From Pseudogymnoascus destructans (lineage: Eukaryota; Ascomycota; Leotiomycetes; Thelebolales; Thelebolaceae): a DNA stretch of 64,000 bases. The stretch is from assembly GCF_001641265.1 (NCBI RefSeq), contig NW_020167543.1:1-64000 (forward strand), written 5' to 3'. Below are positions 10,801 through 22,010 of this stretch, one piece after another. Positions within the stretch are counted from its first letter, which is position 1, and each line of letters opens with the position of its first letter. The translations under genes and the position numbers were made by a program. The notes under the pieces are model-generated. The model saw only the letters and a list, made by a program, of their open reading frames with translations, was not told the origin of the DNA and did not search any database.

Positions 10801-11217
10801 ACTATTTCACATGCGAGCTGGTCACCCAAGCGAGCTGGTCACTGAATTTCTCACCCAAAATCAGGAAATTGCAAGATAATAACTCAACAACAACTTGATA
10901 ATATATTCTAAAACTGTGTGTACAGCTTGGTCTATACATGTAGATTTCTTTATTCTAGCTTTAGAGCAATTAGACCAGTAGATGTTAAGACCTAGTCTAA
11001 ATCTTAGTGCTTATACTTAATATCTTAAGAACTACTATAACATAGATTATTCCTATATAACTGGATAAGAATTTAACTAAGTAGAAAAGGCTAAAAAGGT
11101 ATTTTTAATATGTATTATCAAGCTGTTGTTGAGTTATTGTCTTGCAAATTTCCTGATTTTGGGTGAGAAATTCAGTGACCAGCTCGCTTGGGTGACCAGC
11201 TCGCAAGTGAAATACGT
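10801..11217. mobile_element. Pogo-type MITE (417 bp) with TA target duplication
   Basis: Long terminal inverted repeats of about 100 bp (10801-10905 and 11113-11217) bound an AT-rich core without a coding region. TA lies at both flanks (10799-10800 and 11218-11219). Each TIR holds the 13-bp motif GCGAGCTGGTCAC twice, 17 bp apart. TA duplication plus doublet TIRs match the pogo elements elsewhere in the window, so I call it a non-autonomous pogo derivative. Its right end stops 3 bp from the stop codon of the APH-like gene. Confidence 0.85.
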
Positions 11218-11220
11218 TAG

Positions 11221-12069
11221 TTATACATCCCCAAAGTATTTTTGGCGAATTTCCTCCATAGCTAATTCTTTAGGCATCGGTTCTAGAAACCTATCGACCT
11301 CTTCTTTCCAAAATAAGTTTTGCGGATTGACATGCGATGCTGTAGTATACTCCCAGTAGACCGGATACAAGCCGGCGGTCTCCCAATCAATGATTCCAAC
11401 CACCTCATCTCCGCGTGCGAGAATGTTCAAGCTGCTCAGGTCACCGTGTGTAAAGACAGGTGCAGGAAAGGGCCTATCCTGCCATGCTATGAGCGAGCTA
11501 ACATCGTCAGGGTTGTCCACATGGGTTTCCAGTCCTCCTCGCAGGTGTTTGTGAAAATCCCGAATATTTTTGAAAGGTCCAAACCGCATCGGACCGTAGA
11601 TTCTACTATCGTATAGTATTCCACCATCAACATTACTAACCGCCAAGTTTGGAGGAGCTATCTTGCGCATGTCTGCGACCATATCTTTAAGTTGAGATAG
11701 TATCTTTGCCTTAGACTCATCTGCTCGAGATGTCCATCCACGCCCTATCATATCTCCATGGATCCTCTCCATAACGATATATGCCCGGCCTTTGTGCGTG
11801 AAAGAGCAGATAATTCTCGGCACCGGAATAGATGTATGCTGACGAATGAACTGCATGGTAGACGCTTCCGAAAGGCTCGTTAGAGGACCGTATTTAACAC
11901 AAATATTATTAGTGAGGAAAATAATACCGCCATTGCGCGGACGGAAATGCTTGAGAAGCTTGATTAAGGCGAGAACGAGGAAGCGGTGGAGGTACGTGTC
12001 GTTGATTGGCTTTGACTCCGATGGTACTACGTATTGTAGGGGGCGATCGCATCTGATTGCTCTGTCCAT
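11221..12069 (-). CDS. Aminoglycoside phosphotransferase-family (APH) kinase-like protein
   Basis: An intact 282-residue intronless frame. The N-lobe carries the nucleotide-binding segment up to IIFLTNNICVKYG and a hinge AYIVMERI. The catalytic loop is THGDLSSLNIL (Brenner-type HGD), followed by the metal-binding GIIDWETAG about 20 residues on. This is the arrangement of fungal APH-family small-molecule kinases, which are numerous and mostly of unknown substrate. A C-terminal helical segment with WKEEVDRFLEPMP closes the protein. The gene's 3' untranslated region must lie in the MITE that abuts it. Confidence 0.85.
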   Translation of the reverse strand: MDRAIRCDRPLQYVVPSESKPINDTYLHRFLVLALIKLLKHFRPRNGGIIFLTNNICVKYGPLTSLSEASTMQFIRQHTSIPVPRIICSFTHKGRAYIVMERIHGDMIGRGWTSRADESKAKILSQLKDMVADMRKIAPPNLAVSNVDGGILYDSRIYGPMRFGPFKNIRDFHKHLRGGLETHVDNPDDVSSLIAWQDRPFPAPVFTHGDLSSLNILARGDEVVGIIDWETAGLYPVYWEYTTASHVNPQNLFWKEEVDRFLEPMPKELAMEEIRQKYFGDV

Positions 12070-14524
12070 CTTCTATGGTCGGGTCGCACTTGACATATCG
12101 CAGATAGTTCCCTTGCCTAGGGTATTCAACCCGGCTCCCTATCTTTAATAGCTCAAAAGGATTGCGAGTCCGGAAGTTGACTAATATCTGGCTGAAACGG
12201 ATTGGTGAGTGGACACGTGAAAACGGATAGCTCTTTGGAACTCGATATTACTCGCGATAGCTTTATTTCCCTATTCCTCTGCAAAGCTAAGCAATGATAG
12301 TACCGTAACTATTCTTAATATAATGCTGTTCCTAGACCAAATTTTGCGTATGAAGTAAATTAAACGGCCATTTATGGCAATGCGACTGAATCCTTCTGCA
12401 CGTGATACTGGTCGTGACGCCTTGTACGGTACCCTGCCACATACCCATCACTATCCACCACTTCCGCATCCACTGTCCTAGCCACCAACCCCCTACCCCC
12501 TACCCCCTACCCCCTAACTCCCACCCTCCCATCCCCCATCCGCACATGATCCCGCACACGCGGCCCCTAATATCGGCTTCTCCTCCCATCCCTAGGCTCC
12601 AACTCTAGCACCGGCGCTCGGCGTTTCTCGGGCGGCAAGGGGCGGTGGGTCGGGGCCGAGGTGAGGCGGGTGTGGGGGGTTGCACGTGGGGGGTTGCACG
12701 TGGGGGGTTGCACGTGTTGCACGTGTTTGGAATGGGGCGTGTGGGGGTGGGGGAGGAGAGTGGCATGTGGGTAACCTTGGTGGATGATTGGGAGTGTGAT
12801 GGCAGAAGAAAGGTGTTGCTCTTTCTAGATTACTGTAGAGGTGCGAGTCAAAGATGATTAGTTACGGCGGTGAGCCTGCTTTGAAACCCCCACCCCCAAG
12901 TCGAGAGACTGCGATTCTTCTAACGTTTCATTCCGAAAACACTAGGAACGGATATAGTCTCGTCGATATTCCATCTCCATTGATTAAAACCGCACAGCAG
13001 TCCTCCCTATCCATCTAAAACAATAATATACACAAACCCCCTTCCCCATCCCAGATAAAATATGTATTCCCCCCACCTGCAAATCCAAGGCATGATAGCC
13101 CTCCCTTTCCTCAAACAAAAGAAAAAAAAAAATCTCTCCCAAAAGATTGATTGAGTGAATGAATGGATGAAGGCCCAGTAAAAAAACGCCTGCACACGAA
13201 AAAGCAATGCCCACTTTTTTGCCCCCACGCCGTTTTGCCATCCGTCCCGCTGATTGAGTCCTAGATGATATGAAATGCCGATGATTGATAATGATATTAG
13301 ACGCTATTCGCTTTCCGAAAACGATGATGTTGCTGCATCTCCTCTCCTCCCTGCGGTATGTCGTCTACCAGCTAACGGGACTAGGCGGCGGCGCAGGCGG
13401 CGCATGCCACTCCCCCTCTCTTGTCTTGTAATCTGCCGTCGGCGTGTGTGTATCCAGGCGCTGGGCGACGTCTGTGAGTAGGCTCAGGCCGCGGCGGGGG
13501 GTGGGGTGTGCGAGAGAGGTGGGTTGAGGTTGTTGGGGGAAGGGAGAGGAGCGGGCGGTGTGTGTTTGTGGCATTGTGATGGTTGGTGGTGTGTGGTGGT
13601 GGAGAGACTGGAGAGAGTGTGTTAGTTGGGAGAGTTAGGTGAGGGGATTAGGGGAGACGTACGGTTTGGCCGGGTCGGTGGAGATGGGATGGCTGCTGGT
13701 GTTTGGTGCTGCTGGTGAGGCAGAGTTGTGATAACTGTGTAGCTGGTGATGTGATGTGAAGCTTGTGATTCTTGTTTAACAACAGGTGGTATAAAGTCGT
13801 AGTATTCTTGACAAAGATCAAAACAAATAGAGGAAATCTCAGTATCTTTGTATGACAGCGATCGTCGGTATTTATTATTCTAGAGAAAAAGTAAAAAAAA
13901 AAAAAAGACAGAAACCCGCCAGACCTGGGCGCACCACCCATTTTATCACAACCCAACCCACCCCCACCCAGCACAGAGCACACACCCCCCTCACTTCCCT
14001 CCGCCTCTACAGTGCTGTATCACTGCTGCAAGTACGTGCCGCACAGGGCGCGGCACCAGCCCAACGCACCATGCACGCATCCATCCGTCGGCCGCATCGG
14101 ACAACAAAGCGCGGCGGGCGGACGACGACGCTGGCCCGGAAGGCCAGAAGCAGGCACCCATGGCTGGGCTGGAGGTGACAAGGTAGGCCAGGCCACCCCT
14201 GCCGCTGGGCGCCGACATTACTATAGGTTTGTAAGGATGAGACTTGCGAGGTAGGGGGTACGGCGGTGTTACACTGGATCTGGAAACGGGGCGAGACATT
14301 ACATACGATAGGACGGTATGGAAAGTGAGTACAACTACGACAGACGACCAAGCCCAACAGCTGGGTGGCTGGGCTGGCATGATCTCCATCTCCGAGCTTT
14401 CGGGGAGGGGGATGTTTGTTGCCGTGATGGTTGATGTTGGGGTGAGGTGAGTGGTTTTGGCTGGGAACGGAAGAGATCCGGCGGTATGTGTCGTGTTGTG
14501 TCATATGAGGACATGTGAAATATG

Positions 14525-14660
14525 TATGAACGTAACTTATATTAGGAGATGTCTGGACGTACTGGGTATCAGGAGATGTTTGGACGTACTGGGTAATAGG
14601 ATATGTATGAACATACTGTGTAATAGGTATGAACATACTGGGTAATAGGATATGTATGCC
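14525..14660. repeat. Degenerate tandem repeat, unit about 30 bp
   Basis: Units containing TACTGGGTAATAGGATATGT repeat about four times with drift (GTACTGGGTATCAGGAGATG and similar). Confidence 0.6.
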
Positions 14661-15230
14661 CCGATATGTATTGTACTGTACAGCACGAACGACGCATGTA
14701 CTGCACGGTGAGCACAAGCACTGCGGAGAGTAATACATCTTCCTAGACAAAACAACAACAAAACAACAACAACGACAGGACAACGAGACATTTCCATCTG
14801 CAATTCCAAAGTTAAAAGGGGGAGCAAACAGATGGGGCGCTGTGGAGTTGGCGAGATTTGAGGTCTTTTTGCTTCTATGGGGCTGCTGTTTCGGGACGGT
14901 GGGAACCATGTCCCCTGCTGTCAATCTGGGGCGGTTTGATGGGTGGAGGGAAGGGTAAAAGGATGGACTAGGGAGGAAGAGGAAGCCGAGGTTGAATGGG
15001 GTGTTGGTAATCTCCTTCTTGCCATTTGCCGTGGGTGAGTCGGTGGTTGCGATCTGTATACTTTGGTGCATGTATAGAGTGCCATACTATATGTCTAATA
15101 TGTCGAGTAGATGATAAAGCTGCTGCACCCCGGACTCTGCCACGTCCATTTATCCCGATCTCGTTATAGGCACTATACAAGTTGCCGTTATTACCGCCTT
15201 ATACTGGAATTGCGCGGCGGGCAATCACTC

Positions 15231-15291
15231 ACCCATATCACCCATATCACCCATATCACCCATATCACCGATATCACCCATATCACCCCAA
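15231..15291. repeat. Nonamer microsatellite (CACCCATAT)n
   Basis: CACCCATAT is repeated about six times, with one CACCGATAT variant. Confidence 0.85.
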
Positions 15292-16377
15292 TCCCAGAGA
15301 CGACACACCGCCGCCGGCACTCCCGAATCAGAGACGTGGCACCTGCCTGTATCTGTCCGGTCCGGTCTGACAAGCGGCTACTGCTGCTGCTGGTTGGTAC
15401 TCGCCTGTAGTGTGATATGATACGATCGGAATACGAAAGACATCGTCGGGTCTGCGCATCCCATCGTGCTGTAGACCCTATGCACTGCCAATCATGCCAA
15501 TCATGCCATCATGCCAATCACTACTTACCATCACACACCGGATGCATACTGGATCTGACAGGTCGTCTGTTTCGCATCGTTATGCTTCACCGTCGCCCAT
15601 TCACTAAGCCGTACTTCCTGTCCCCGGCCGTACAAATACTGAAGTGACGAGTTTACCGCAGTACGACCAGTACAAACATCCACCCCACCGCCCCACCACC
15701 CCACCGCTCCCAAAAAGCCCTTGGAATTTGTTTTCGGAAATTTCAAATTTCAAATTTCAAACATTCTAAAACTGCGGGGAAGCCGGGGAAGCCGGGGAAG
15801 CTGCCGCTTTCTGGAACACACGCATACACACACACTCTCTCTCTCTCACAGAGGATCCGAGATCAAAGCCAAAATAAACCCCCCACACCGCATAATGTAT
15901 CACCCGGTCCTGCCCATTGCCGAGCAGACCGACCGTGCAAGATTCCAATATATGCCATGCCTGTAAGCGGGATCATAACGTCGCGACCCGAGCCTCCCGG
16001 TCCTCTACAGTATCTTCACTTCAATCTCCTTCAAAATGCCCGACCGTCCCGCGTGAAGAAAGAACACATGGAAAAAAACCCGCCGTCCAGTCCAGCATTC
16101 ACCCGTGCCTCATCGCATCTCCAAAACACATCTCCCACCTCACCGACTCACAACTCCAAAACCACACACGTGTCCCCCCCCTTATACCTCCACGCCCCCC
16201 CATACCTCCACGCCCCCCACATCCCGCGGGCCGCTCCTTCTCACATCCCCCCCCACTGACTCGTAACACACACCGCAAAGTCGATACAGCAAAGCATTAT
16301 TGAAGTGGTAATCTCAACAATTCCATAACGACCCCAGAATCCACATTCCCCCGAGACAGGAGGTTATATTCGAAAGA

Positions 16378-16438
16378 TCTGAGATCTGACATCTGACATC
16401 TGACATCTGACATCTGACGTCTGATATCTGACATCTGA
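16378..16438. repeat. Heptamer microsatellite (ATCTGAC)n
   Basis: ATCTGAC is repeated about eight times with small variants, followed by a GTGA repeat. Confidence 0.85.
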
Positions 16439-17403
16439 GTGAGTGAGTGTCTAGATCGGACTGATGCGGTGTACTACATATGTGTACGATCACGTCCGCC
16501 CCGACCGCTCTCTTTAGGCCCGATCATTGGGCCCTGAGACCCGAGAACTCGGTTGTGGGAACGGGTGGGCGAGACTGGACAGCACCGCGGTGGGGAGGGA
16601 GAGGTTTTTGGGATTTGCCTGCCTATGGAGACCAGCACCGGCTATTTTTCTCTGACGGGCGGTAAGCAAGTGGGAGCGTAAGGCACGTACCGCGTTGCGA
16701 CGAGCGGGCAGTTGCATGCATCTCCCACAAAGGCGAGCAGTTTGAAACACCCCCTCATCCTCCACCACTCGGCGAAATAAAAAAAACCCCTCAAAAGTCG
16801 CCCCCGCCCCTCGGCGGAATATAAATTCCACCCCTCCGGCTCTCTCACCGTCGGCGAAATATAACAACCACCAAATTATTCCAGCGATCCGGATACAACC
16901 TCTCACAACCCCAACCCCTTACCTCACCACAAGCTCTTTCCTAGCCGCCATCCCCGCCCCCCGGGCCGCCATCCTCGCACAGCAGCTAAATTGCCGAGAC
17001 AACAAACTGCTGTACCCGAGCACGGCAGCGGGGGTAGAAGCGCCGTCCGCTGTGCTTGTGTCCTTGTGCTGCTGTGCGGTGTTGTGGTGACACGCCGATG
17101 CTGCCGCCTGCCAGGCGCGCGGGCCGATCTCGGGTGGCTGTAGGTTGAGCGGGCGGATTGGGGGGGGGGGTCCGCGCGCGCTAGGGTGGAAAAGGGCGGG
17201 ATAGGGGGTGCGGGGATCTGGGCGTGGATGGGGGGTTGGAGGGAGGTGGTTCGTTTTGCGACAAAAAGGTAGTAGGGGATGTGGATTCATGTGCCTAGGT
17301 ATGTAAGAGTAGAGGGCTGGCACAGGGCGAGATTTATATCAACCTTCCCCGTAACCCAAACTATGCCCTCTCCCCGCAAATGGCAAAAATAAATAGGCAA
17401 AAA

Positions 17404-17450
17404 CCATACAACAGTGGGTATTTGCTGGCGGTCACCCACCCAACTACTAA
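17404..17450 (-). pseudogene. 5S rRNA 3'-end fragment with T-run
   Basis: On the minus strand the segment reads TTAGTAGTTGGGTGGGTGAC, then CGCCAGCAAATACCCACTGT, then TGTATGG, followed by TTTTT. This matches the 3' half of the filamentous-ascomycete 5S rRNA as I remember it, including the Pol III terminator. The upstream half of a 5S gene is not recognisable, so it is a fragment. Dispersed 5S genes and pseudogenes are normal in such fungi. Confidence 0.6.
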
Positions 17451-17532
17451 TCCACCGATCTCAAGCAATCCTCTGGACATAGCTAAATCGGTACCATTCG
17501 GCCTAGTGGATGAGCCTCGCCGCCCTTACCCT

Positions 17533-17677
17533 TATTTTGAGATGGCGACCACCTCGACCACCTCGACCACTCGAAAGTGGGTGAGTTTTTAACGACGCGT
17601 TGCACCGCGACATTGGATTCAGGCAGGTGAGCTGGGTGAGCCGGGCAGGCGGTCGAGGTGGTCGCCATCTCAAAATA
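17533..17677. repeat. Short inverted repeat, 27-bp perfect arms
   Basis: Arms 17533-17559 and 17651-17677 are perfect reverse complements (starting TATTTTGAGATGGCGACC). The left arm continues into a CGACCACCT repeat. The spacer is 91 bp. It could be a small MITE, but I see no clear TSD. Confidence 0.6.
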
Positions 17678-17984
17678 TGGGTGCGGAAGCCAGGAGAATG
17701 GTATAAAGGGCCAGCCTCCCGCTTTCAAATTTTCAAAGGCTCCATTGAAGCGCCTCGCGTTCGATCCTGCGCCCTTTCACGAACTCGCGCACCAAAAAGG
17801 GCTTCCTCGACCTAAGCAACGCACCTGTTGACACACGGTATGTGGGCAAGCAAGATGACCAGTCCCTCTCTGGTAACAAGTAGTGATTGAGCATCTTCAT
17901 TAAATCATGGAGTGTTAAATGTTGAATGAGAATGGGATCGCCATAGTGTCCACATAACCGAAAATTAGACATTTAATTCATATA

Positions 17985-18363
17985 AGAAGAGCCGTCTTCC
18001 CCTTGAACAAGGCCCACAATATGTGGAGCGCGTAAAGCGTCCTCTATCTTTTAACTGATCAATACGTAGATATGCGTTGAGTCCATGAAGAGCATCTCGC
18101 TGACATCCCGGCTGAAATGCTTTAAAGTAACAGATTGTCTCCTTATCTGCAAGCACCTTTCTAGGAAATTGGGTGAGCGCGTCCTTTGGATCCTTGTTAC
18201 ATATGTGGAGCAAGTTGAGTCTCGGTCTACCATAGCTTCGACGTAAGTAGAGGTAGAAAGTGCCCGGGTTTTTTGTGAAAAGGGTTGCCCAATAAGTGAT
18301 ACAGGCAGGAAGAGCCACCCGTACGGAAAGCTTCGCCATGCATCTGGATGTTTCCAGGGCCAT
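17985..18363 (-). pseudogene. Fungal kinase-like protein fragment, frameshifted
   Basis: A frame reading KDPKDALTQFPRKVLADKE then YFKAFQPGCQRDALHGLNAY is followed, one frame away near 18045, by ALRAPHIVGLVQGEDGSS. The block order (glu/lys-rich strand, helix, then a RAPHIVGLV beta hairpin) recalls small fungal kinase-fold proteins. The catalytic HxD region is not seen. The assignment is tentative; a frame change inside the block makes it a relic. Confidence 0.3.
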
Positions 18364-18509
18364 GACAAGCTGTTATCGATTGCACCGATGCTCATACTTG
18401 GCTCTGATTCCTTGCTAGGGCTTCCCTTTCCAGACCTTCCCAGATACATAGGCTCCTGTTGCCGGTATGGGTGAGCTTGAGCAGTTGGCGTGCCTTCTCC
18501 AGAAGGCAT

Positions 18510-19535
18510 GCTTGATACAATAGAAACTGTTGAATCCTCGGCCCGGAAGCAGGGATCAGGGCCCTGATACCGAAGCTGTGTCAGCCAGCTTCGTGATCCT
18601 CCGGATACTGGATCTTCCGGTTCTAAAGCTTCGATTCTGAAGCTCTAGGGAACGGACCGAAACCAGGAGGATTGCAGAATCCGAGCCGCGAGTAGGCACA
18701 GGAATAGAGCCCGTAACAGTATATTATAGTAGTTAGAATAGCTTCAATTATAAGAATATGCATTACTAAATTATCACTTCAGGCCCCTCTGCTTCGTGAC
18801 CATATTTCTCGGTTTATATTCTCTACCTACTGCTACGGTTCCTACGGATTTTGTTCAACAGAAACGGACTCATTCCCCAGTCCACCTAGATCAGATATGT
18901 CTGATGGACGAAAAGTCGGCCCATGGCCGACTTTTAAGAGAGATTGGACGAAGCCAGGCTCACCCCTTGACGACGCGGGCTCGCCTTATTTTCGACATTT
19001 GGGCTCGCAACTAGTATCCCACCAGCAGCGTGGAGCTCATACTTCAAAGTGATTGGATTGAAGTAGTCATGAAGGGTAAATGTCCGTTCGTTCGTCGGAT
19101 CTCTACATGGGCCGCAGTGGCCCATGATTGGCGCCTAGAGAAGATGGGGACGATGGGGACACCTGGAAGCTCCGACTCGCGTGAAGATTGACACCGTCCT
19201 GTTTCACGTGATAAAACAAAGGTGCTGATTAAGTAAGTGGTATTAAAAATGAGCATGAGTCTAAAAGATGGCAGAGATAGTGATAAGAAGAAATGCGCAA
19301 ACCGTTCGGGAACTGAATTTACCTATGCTCGCATATTATGATTGAGATGGCCCGAACGTCCGAGGAAGCGTGGAAGCTAACGTTGCTATTATGAGAAGCT
19401 TCAAGGAAAGTAGCTGCAATCGTTTATCCGTTCGTCTGCCTCCAAACCGCGTAATGTTCTCTGTACGAGTACCTCCGCGGCGAAGGATAAAACGACAACC
19501 TCGCACATTACTGTCAACATGGCAAGCACCCAAGA
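18510..19535. other. No recognisable gene
   Basis: About 1 kb of mixed composition. Open frames on both strands are short and show no motif. Confidence 0.4.
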
Positions 19536-20154
19536 ATGGTTCTGCCGCAAAGTCCATCCAACCGGCCGATTACTGTGCACCCGAAAAAGGGTCGAATCTC
19601 ATCGCTTCTTATTCAAACGGCAGAGGACGACCTGGATCACCCACCCAAAAAGCAGAAACTCAACTATCCAGCATTCCCACCTGCGGGATTTTGGGACTCC
19701 CTATCGAGGATCCCTCTCACACGAAACGCACTACGAGAATTGAACGGGAGGAACGCAAAAGACTGTTGCAGCTCAGCACATACTCGAAAACTTCGAAGGC
19801 GTGGATCGAATTCCCACCACCAGCTGGCCGTCCCACAGCGTTTCGCAAGACACGGCGGCCCGGATCTGAGAGATCTGCGAGGAGTATGCGGGCATCCTTG
19901 TGCGATTGCACACTCATACTGACACAGAGTAGTACCGGATACCAACAGGCCCGGAAGACGACATGAGTTCTAGACCGTTGAGTCTTGGCGTCGGAAGAGA
20001 GGTTCGCAGTCGCCAACAAAGTGGGGCTCGGATTCACCATCCAAGAGCAGCGCTACCCCGAATACGACAAGCACGACGAGCACAGGACCATATGATCGTG
20101 CATTTCAGCAGCATCTGATCGATCATGACATACTCCCCGATGGCTATGAGTATC
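19536..20154 (+). pseudogene. Fragment of a common ascomycete repeat-associated hypothetical protein
   Basis: Blocks appear in order across at least two frames: HPPKKQKLNYPAFPPAGFWD with SLSRIPLTRNALRELN (19650-19745), FARHGGPDLRDLRG (19850), and STGPYDRAFQQHLIDHDILP then DGYEYP, ending at 20154. I recognise these as a multi-copy hypothetical family of filamentous ascomycetes with no assigned function. The frame changes after the DLRG block and the gene is cut off exactly where Gypsy fragment A2 begins. Confidence 0.6.
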
Positions 20155-22010
20155 CAATCGGCTTGGAGTCCAGCTTCTCGGAGACGCTGTAGGACCTTAT
20201 GCACATGCTCTATGTGTTCCGTAGGGTCCTCTGAATAGATTAGGATGTCGTCTAAGTATGCAGTACAGAAGTCGTCTAAGTATTGCATCAGGACGTCATT
20301 CATATATCGCTGATAGGTTGCGGGACCGTTCGTCAGTCCAAATGGCAGTACTTTGCACTTATAGGATCCATAGCGAGTCCGAAAGGTCGTGTACTCTTCC
20401 GAATCGGGGTGCATCCGTATGCGATGGAAGGCTTGTCTGATATCTAGCTTTGTGAAGATTTTTGCTTTCGACACCCGTCCTAGTAGTTCGTCGATATGCG
20501 GGATGGGGTAGGGATCGTTCCGGGTGAGGCCATTTAACTTCCGGTAATCGATGCAAAATCTTAATTTGCCATCCGCTTTCTTTATGAATAGGATAGGGGA
20601 CGCGAAGGGGCTGTTGCTGTTGACGATGAAGCCTTTCTCTAGGTTCTCTAACAGGTATTGCTTGGTCACCTTAAGCTCTTCGGTGCCCTGTCGATATAAC
20701 GGGGAGAAAGCGTTTGGTAAAGGGGCTTCGAGCTGTATCTTGTGGTCATATATGCGGTGGGGGGGGATTCAATCTGATTCCAACTTCGAAAAGACATCGG
20801 TGTACCTCCGGTGCATATGCGGAAGCTTCTGCTGGATGAGGCGGAGCGTTTCTTCGTCCTCTACCAACTCCTTTTCATGAATGATCTGATCGATTTCGTA
20901 GATGCTAGTCTGAAAAAACTCGGTGTCGTTTCGCATCATCTCGTGGTGGAGGTTTCCATTTGGGTGGGGGAGAAACTTCCTGGTTTCGTAGTGGGTTCGA
21001 TGGCGTATCGGTGATCTCTTCGTAGTCAGAAGTTATCACTTTCATTTCCATCGACCGTCCGCCTGCGCGGCGTCTGTCTTCGCGGTGGATTGCGAAATCC
21101 CAGCGATTCGCATCCGACTGATATGCAGGATGTTTAATGGACGTTTCGCGTGAGTGGTAGGGCAAGGTGATCTCCTTGCTCCAGCTAGGAGTCAGCAGGT
21201 ACTCCTTTGGCCATGCTAACCAGCTCTTTGCAGAGTCGAGTAGTATTCGGAAGCGGCTGAAAAGCTTCTTCCCAATTATTACATCTTGTGCTCCGAGGTC
21301 CAGGAGTACAAAGGGGCAGTTATATATCCAGCGTCCTTCGACTGTTAAGTGTAACCGAATATACTCCGATACGTGGCCTTAGATTTTGCGCTGAAATCCA
21401 CGTATGGGTACAGAGTAGGGTAGTTTCTGTATGGGGCTCTGAAGCGCTTACGACAGTCGTATTGCGATAGGCTTGTTAATGACGAGGTAGCCGTTTGCTC
21501 CTGTGTCTGCTAGGGACTTCGTTTGCACCCCGAGTCCATTCATACTCAGGGTCGTGTCAACTAAGAACTGGGTACCTCCCAGGAGTTCTCGTAAGTCTAG
21601 TCCTCGCAGGTCACATTTGCGTAGACCTAGGAAGGAGCCTTCTCCTAGGCCTCGTCGTTTTCCTCGAGGGACGCATCCGATTGAAGTTCCATGGCTTCTT
21701 CCCATTGTTCTTCTGCCTCGGGGTCGTTACGGTCCATTTCCTTGATAGTAGCATTAAGGGGGCATTTGTCCTGGAAATGGCCGGGCTTGCCACACTTGAA
21801 ACAGTTTCCTGAGGGCGCAGGGACTGCGGTTCTCAGACGTTCTGGTATGGCTGGCTTGGGGAGGAACGCGGTTCGGGTGAACAGAGCGGATGTGGCTCGA
21901 GTCGGCTTCGACGCTGACGACGCCTTTGCCGTATCCGTGGTACGTGTGGACGTCCTTGTGAGAGCGGGTAGCGGATTCAATTCGTTGTTCCGGCGCCGTT
22001 CCTGGTCAAA
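20155..22010 (-). mobile_element. Gypsy A2, internal fragment without LTRs
   Basis: Homology to copy A3 runs from gag (zinc knuckle CFKCGKPGHFQDKC near 21780) through protease (ADTGANGYLVI near 21490) to reverse transcriptase with YLDD near 20250. Both ends are abrupt, at about 20155 in RT and about 22010 in gag, and no LTR or TSD is present. It shares with A3 a TGA stop just before the RT domain (near 20772). It also has a private 68-bp deletion near 20950, bounded by the repeat GGTGGA. It now separates two unrelated broken host genes. Confidence 0.85.

Larger units (their letters stand above)
12070..17403. other. About 5.3 kb without a convincing gene, rich in simple repeats
   Basis: No frame here shows a recognisable domain. 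The longest (14007-15071, minus) is low complexity and partly made of tandem repeats. I see CCCCTAC-type repeats (about 12490-12525), a GGGGGGTTGCACGT repeat (about 12675-12722), C/A-rich and G-rich tracts, an A14 run at 13894-13910, and pyrimidine-rich stretches that could be UTRs. Undetected short or intron-rich genes cannot be excluded. Confidence 0.4.

Noticed and set aside
12480..12530. CCCCTAC repeats resembling telomeric CCCTAA
   Set aside because: The unit is not the telomere repeat and the tract is short and internal.
14007..15071. A 354-codon open frame on the minus strand
   Set aside because: Composition is low-complexity and part of it is the tandem repeat at 14525-14660 read as codons; no domain and no promoter or intron evidence.
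15231..15291. Regular short repeats that could suggest a CRISPR-like array
   Set aside because: Units are contiguous nonamers without spacers, and the genome is fungal.
16480..17323. Several 60-135 codon frames in C/G-rich DNA
   Set aside because: Frames on both strands have similar length and biased composition, as expected by chance in GC-rich low-complexity DNA.
18051..18509. A 152-codon frame overlapping the kinase-like fragment
   Set aside because: It reads the same DNA in another frame with no recognisable motif.
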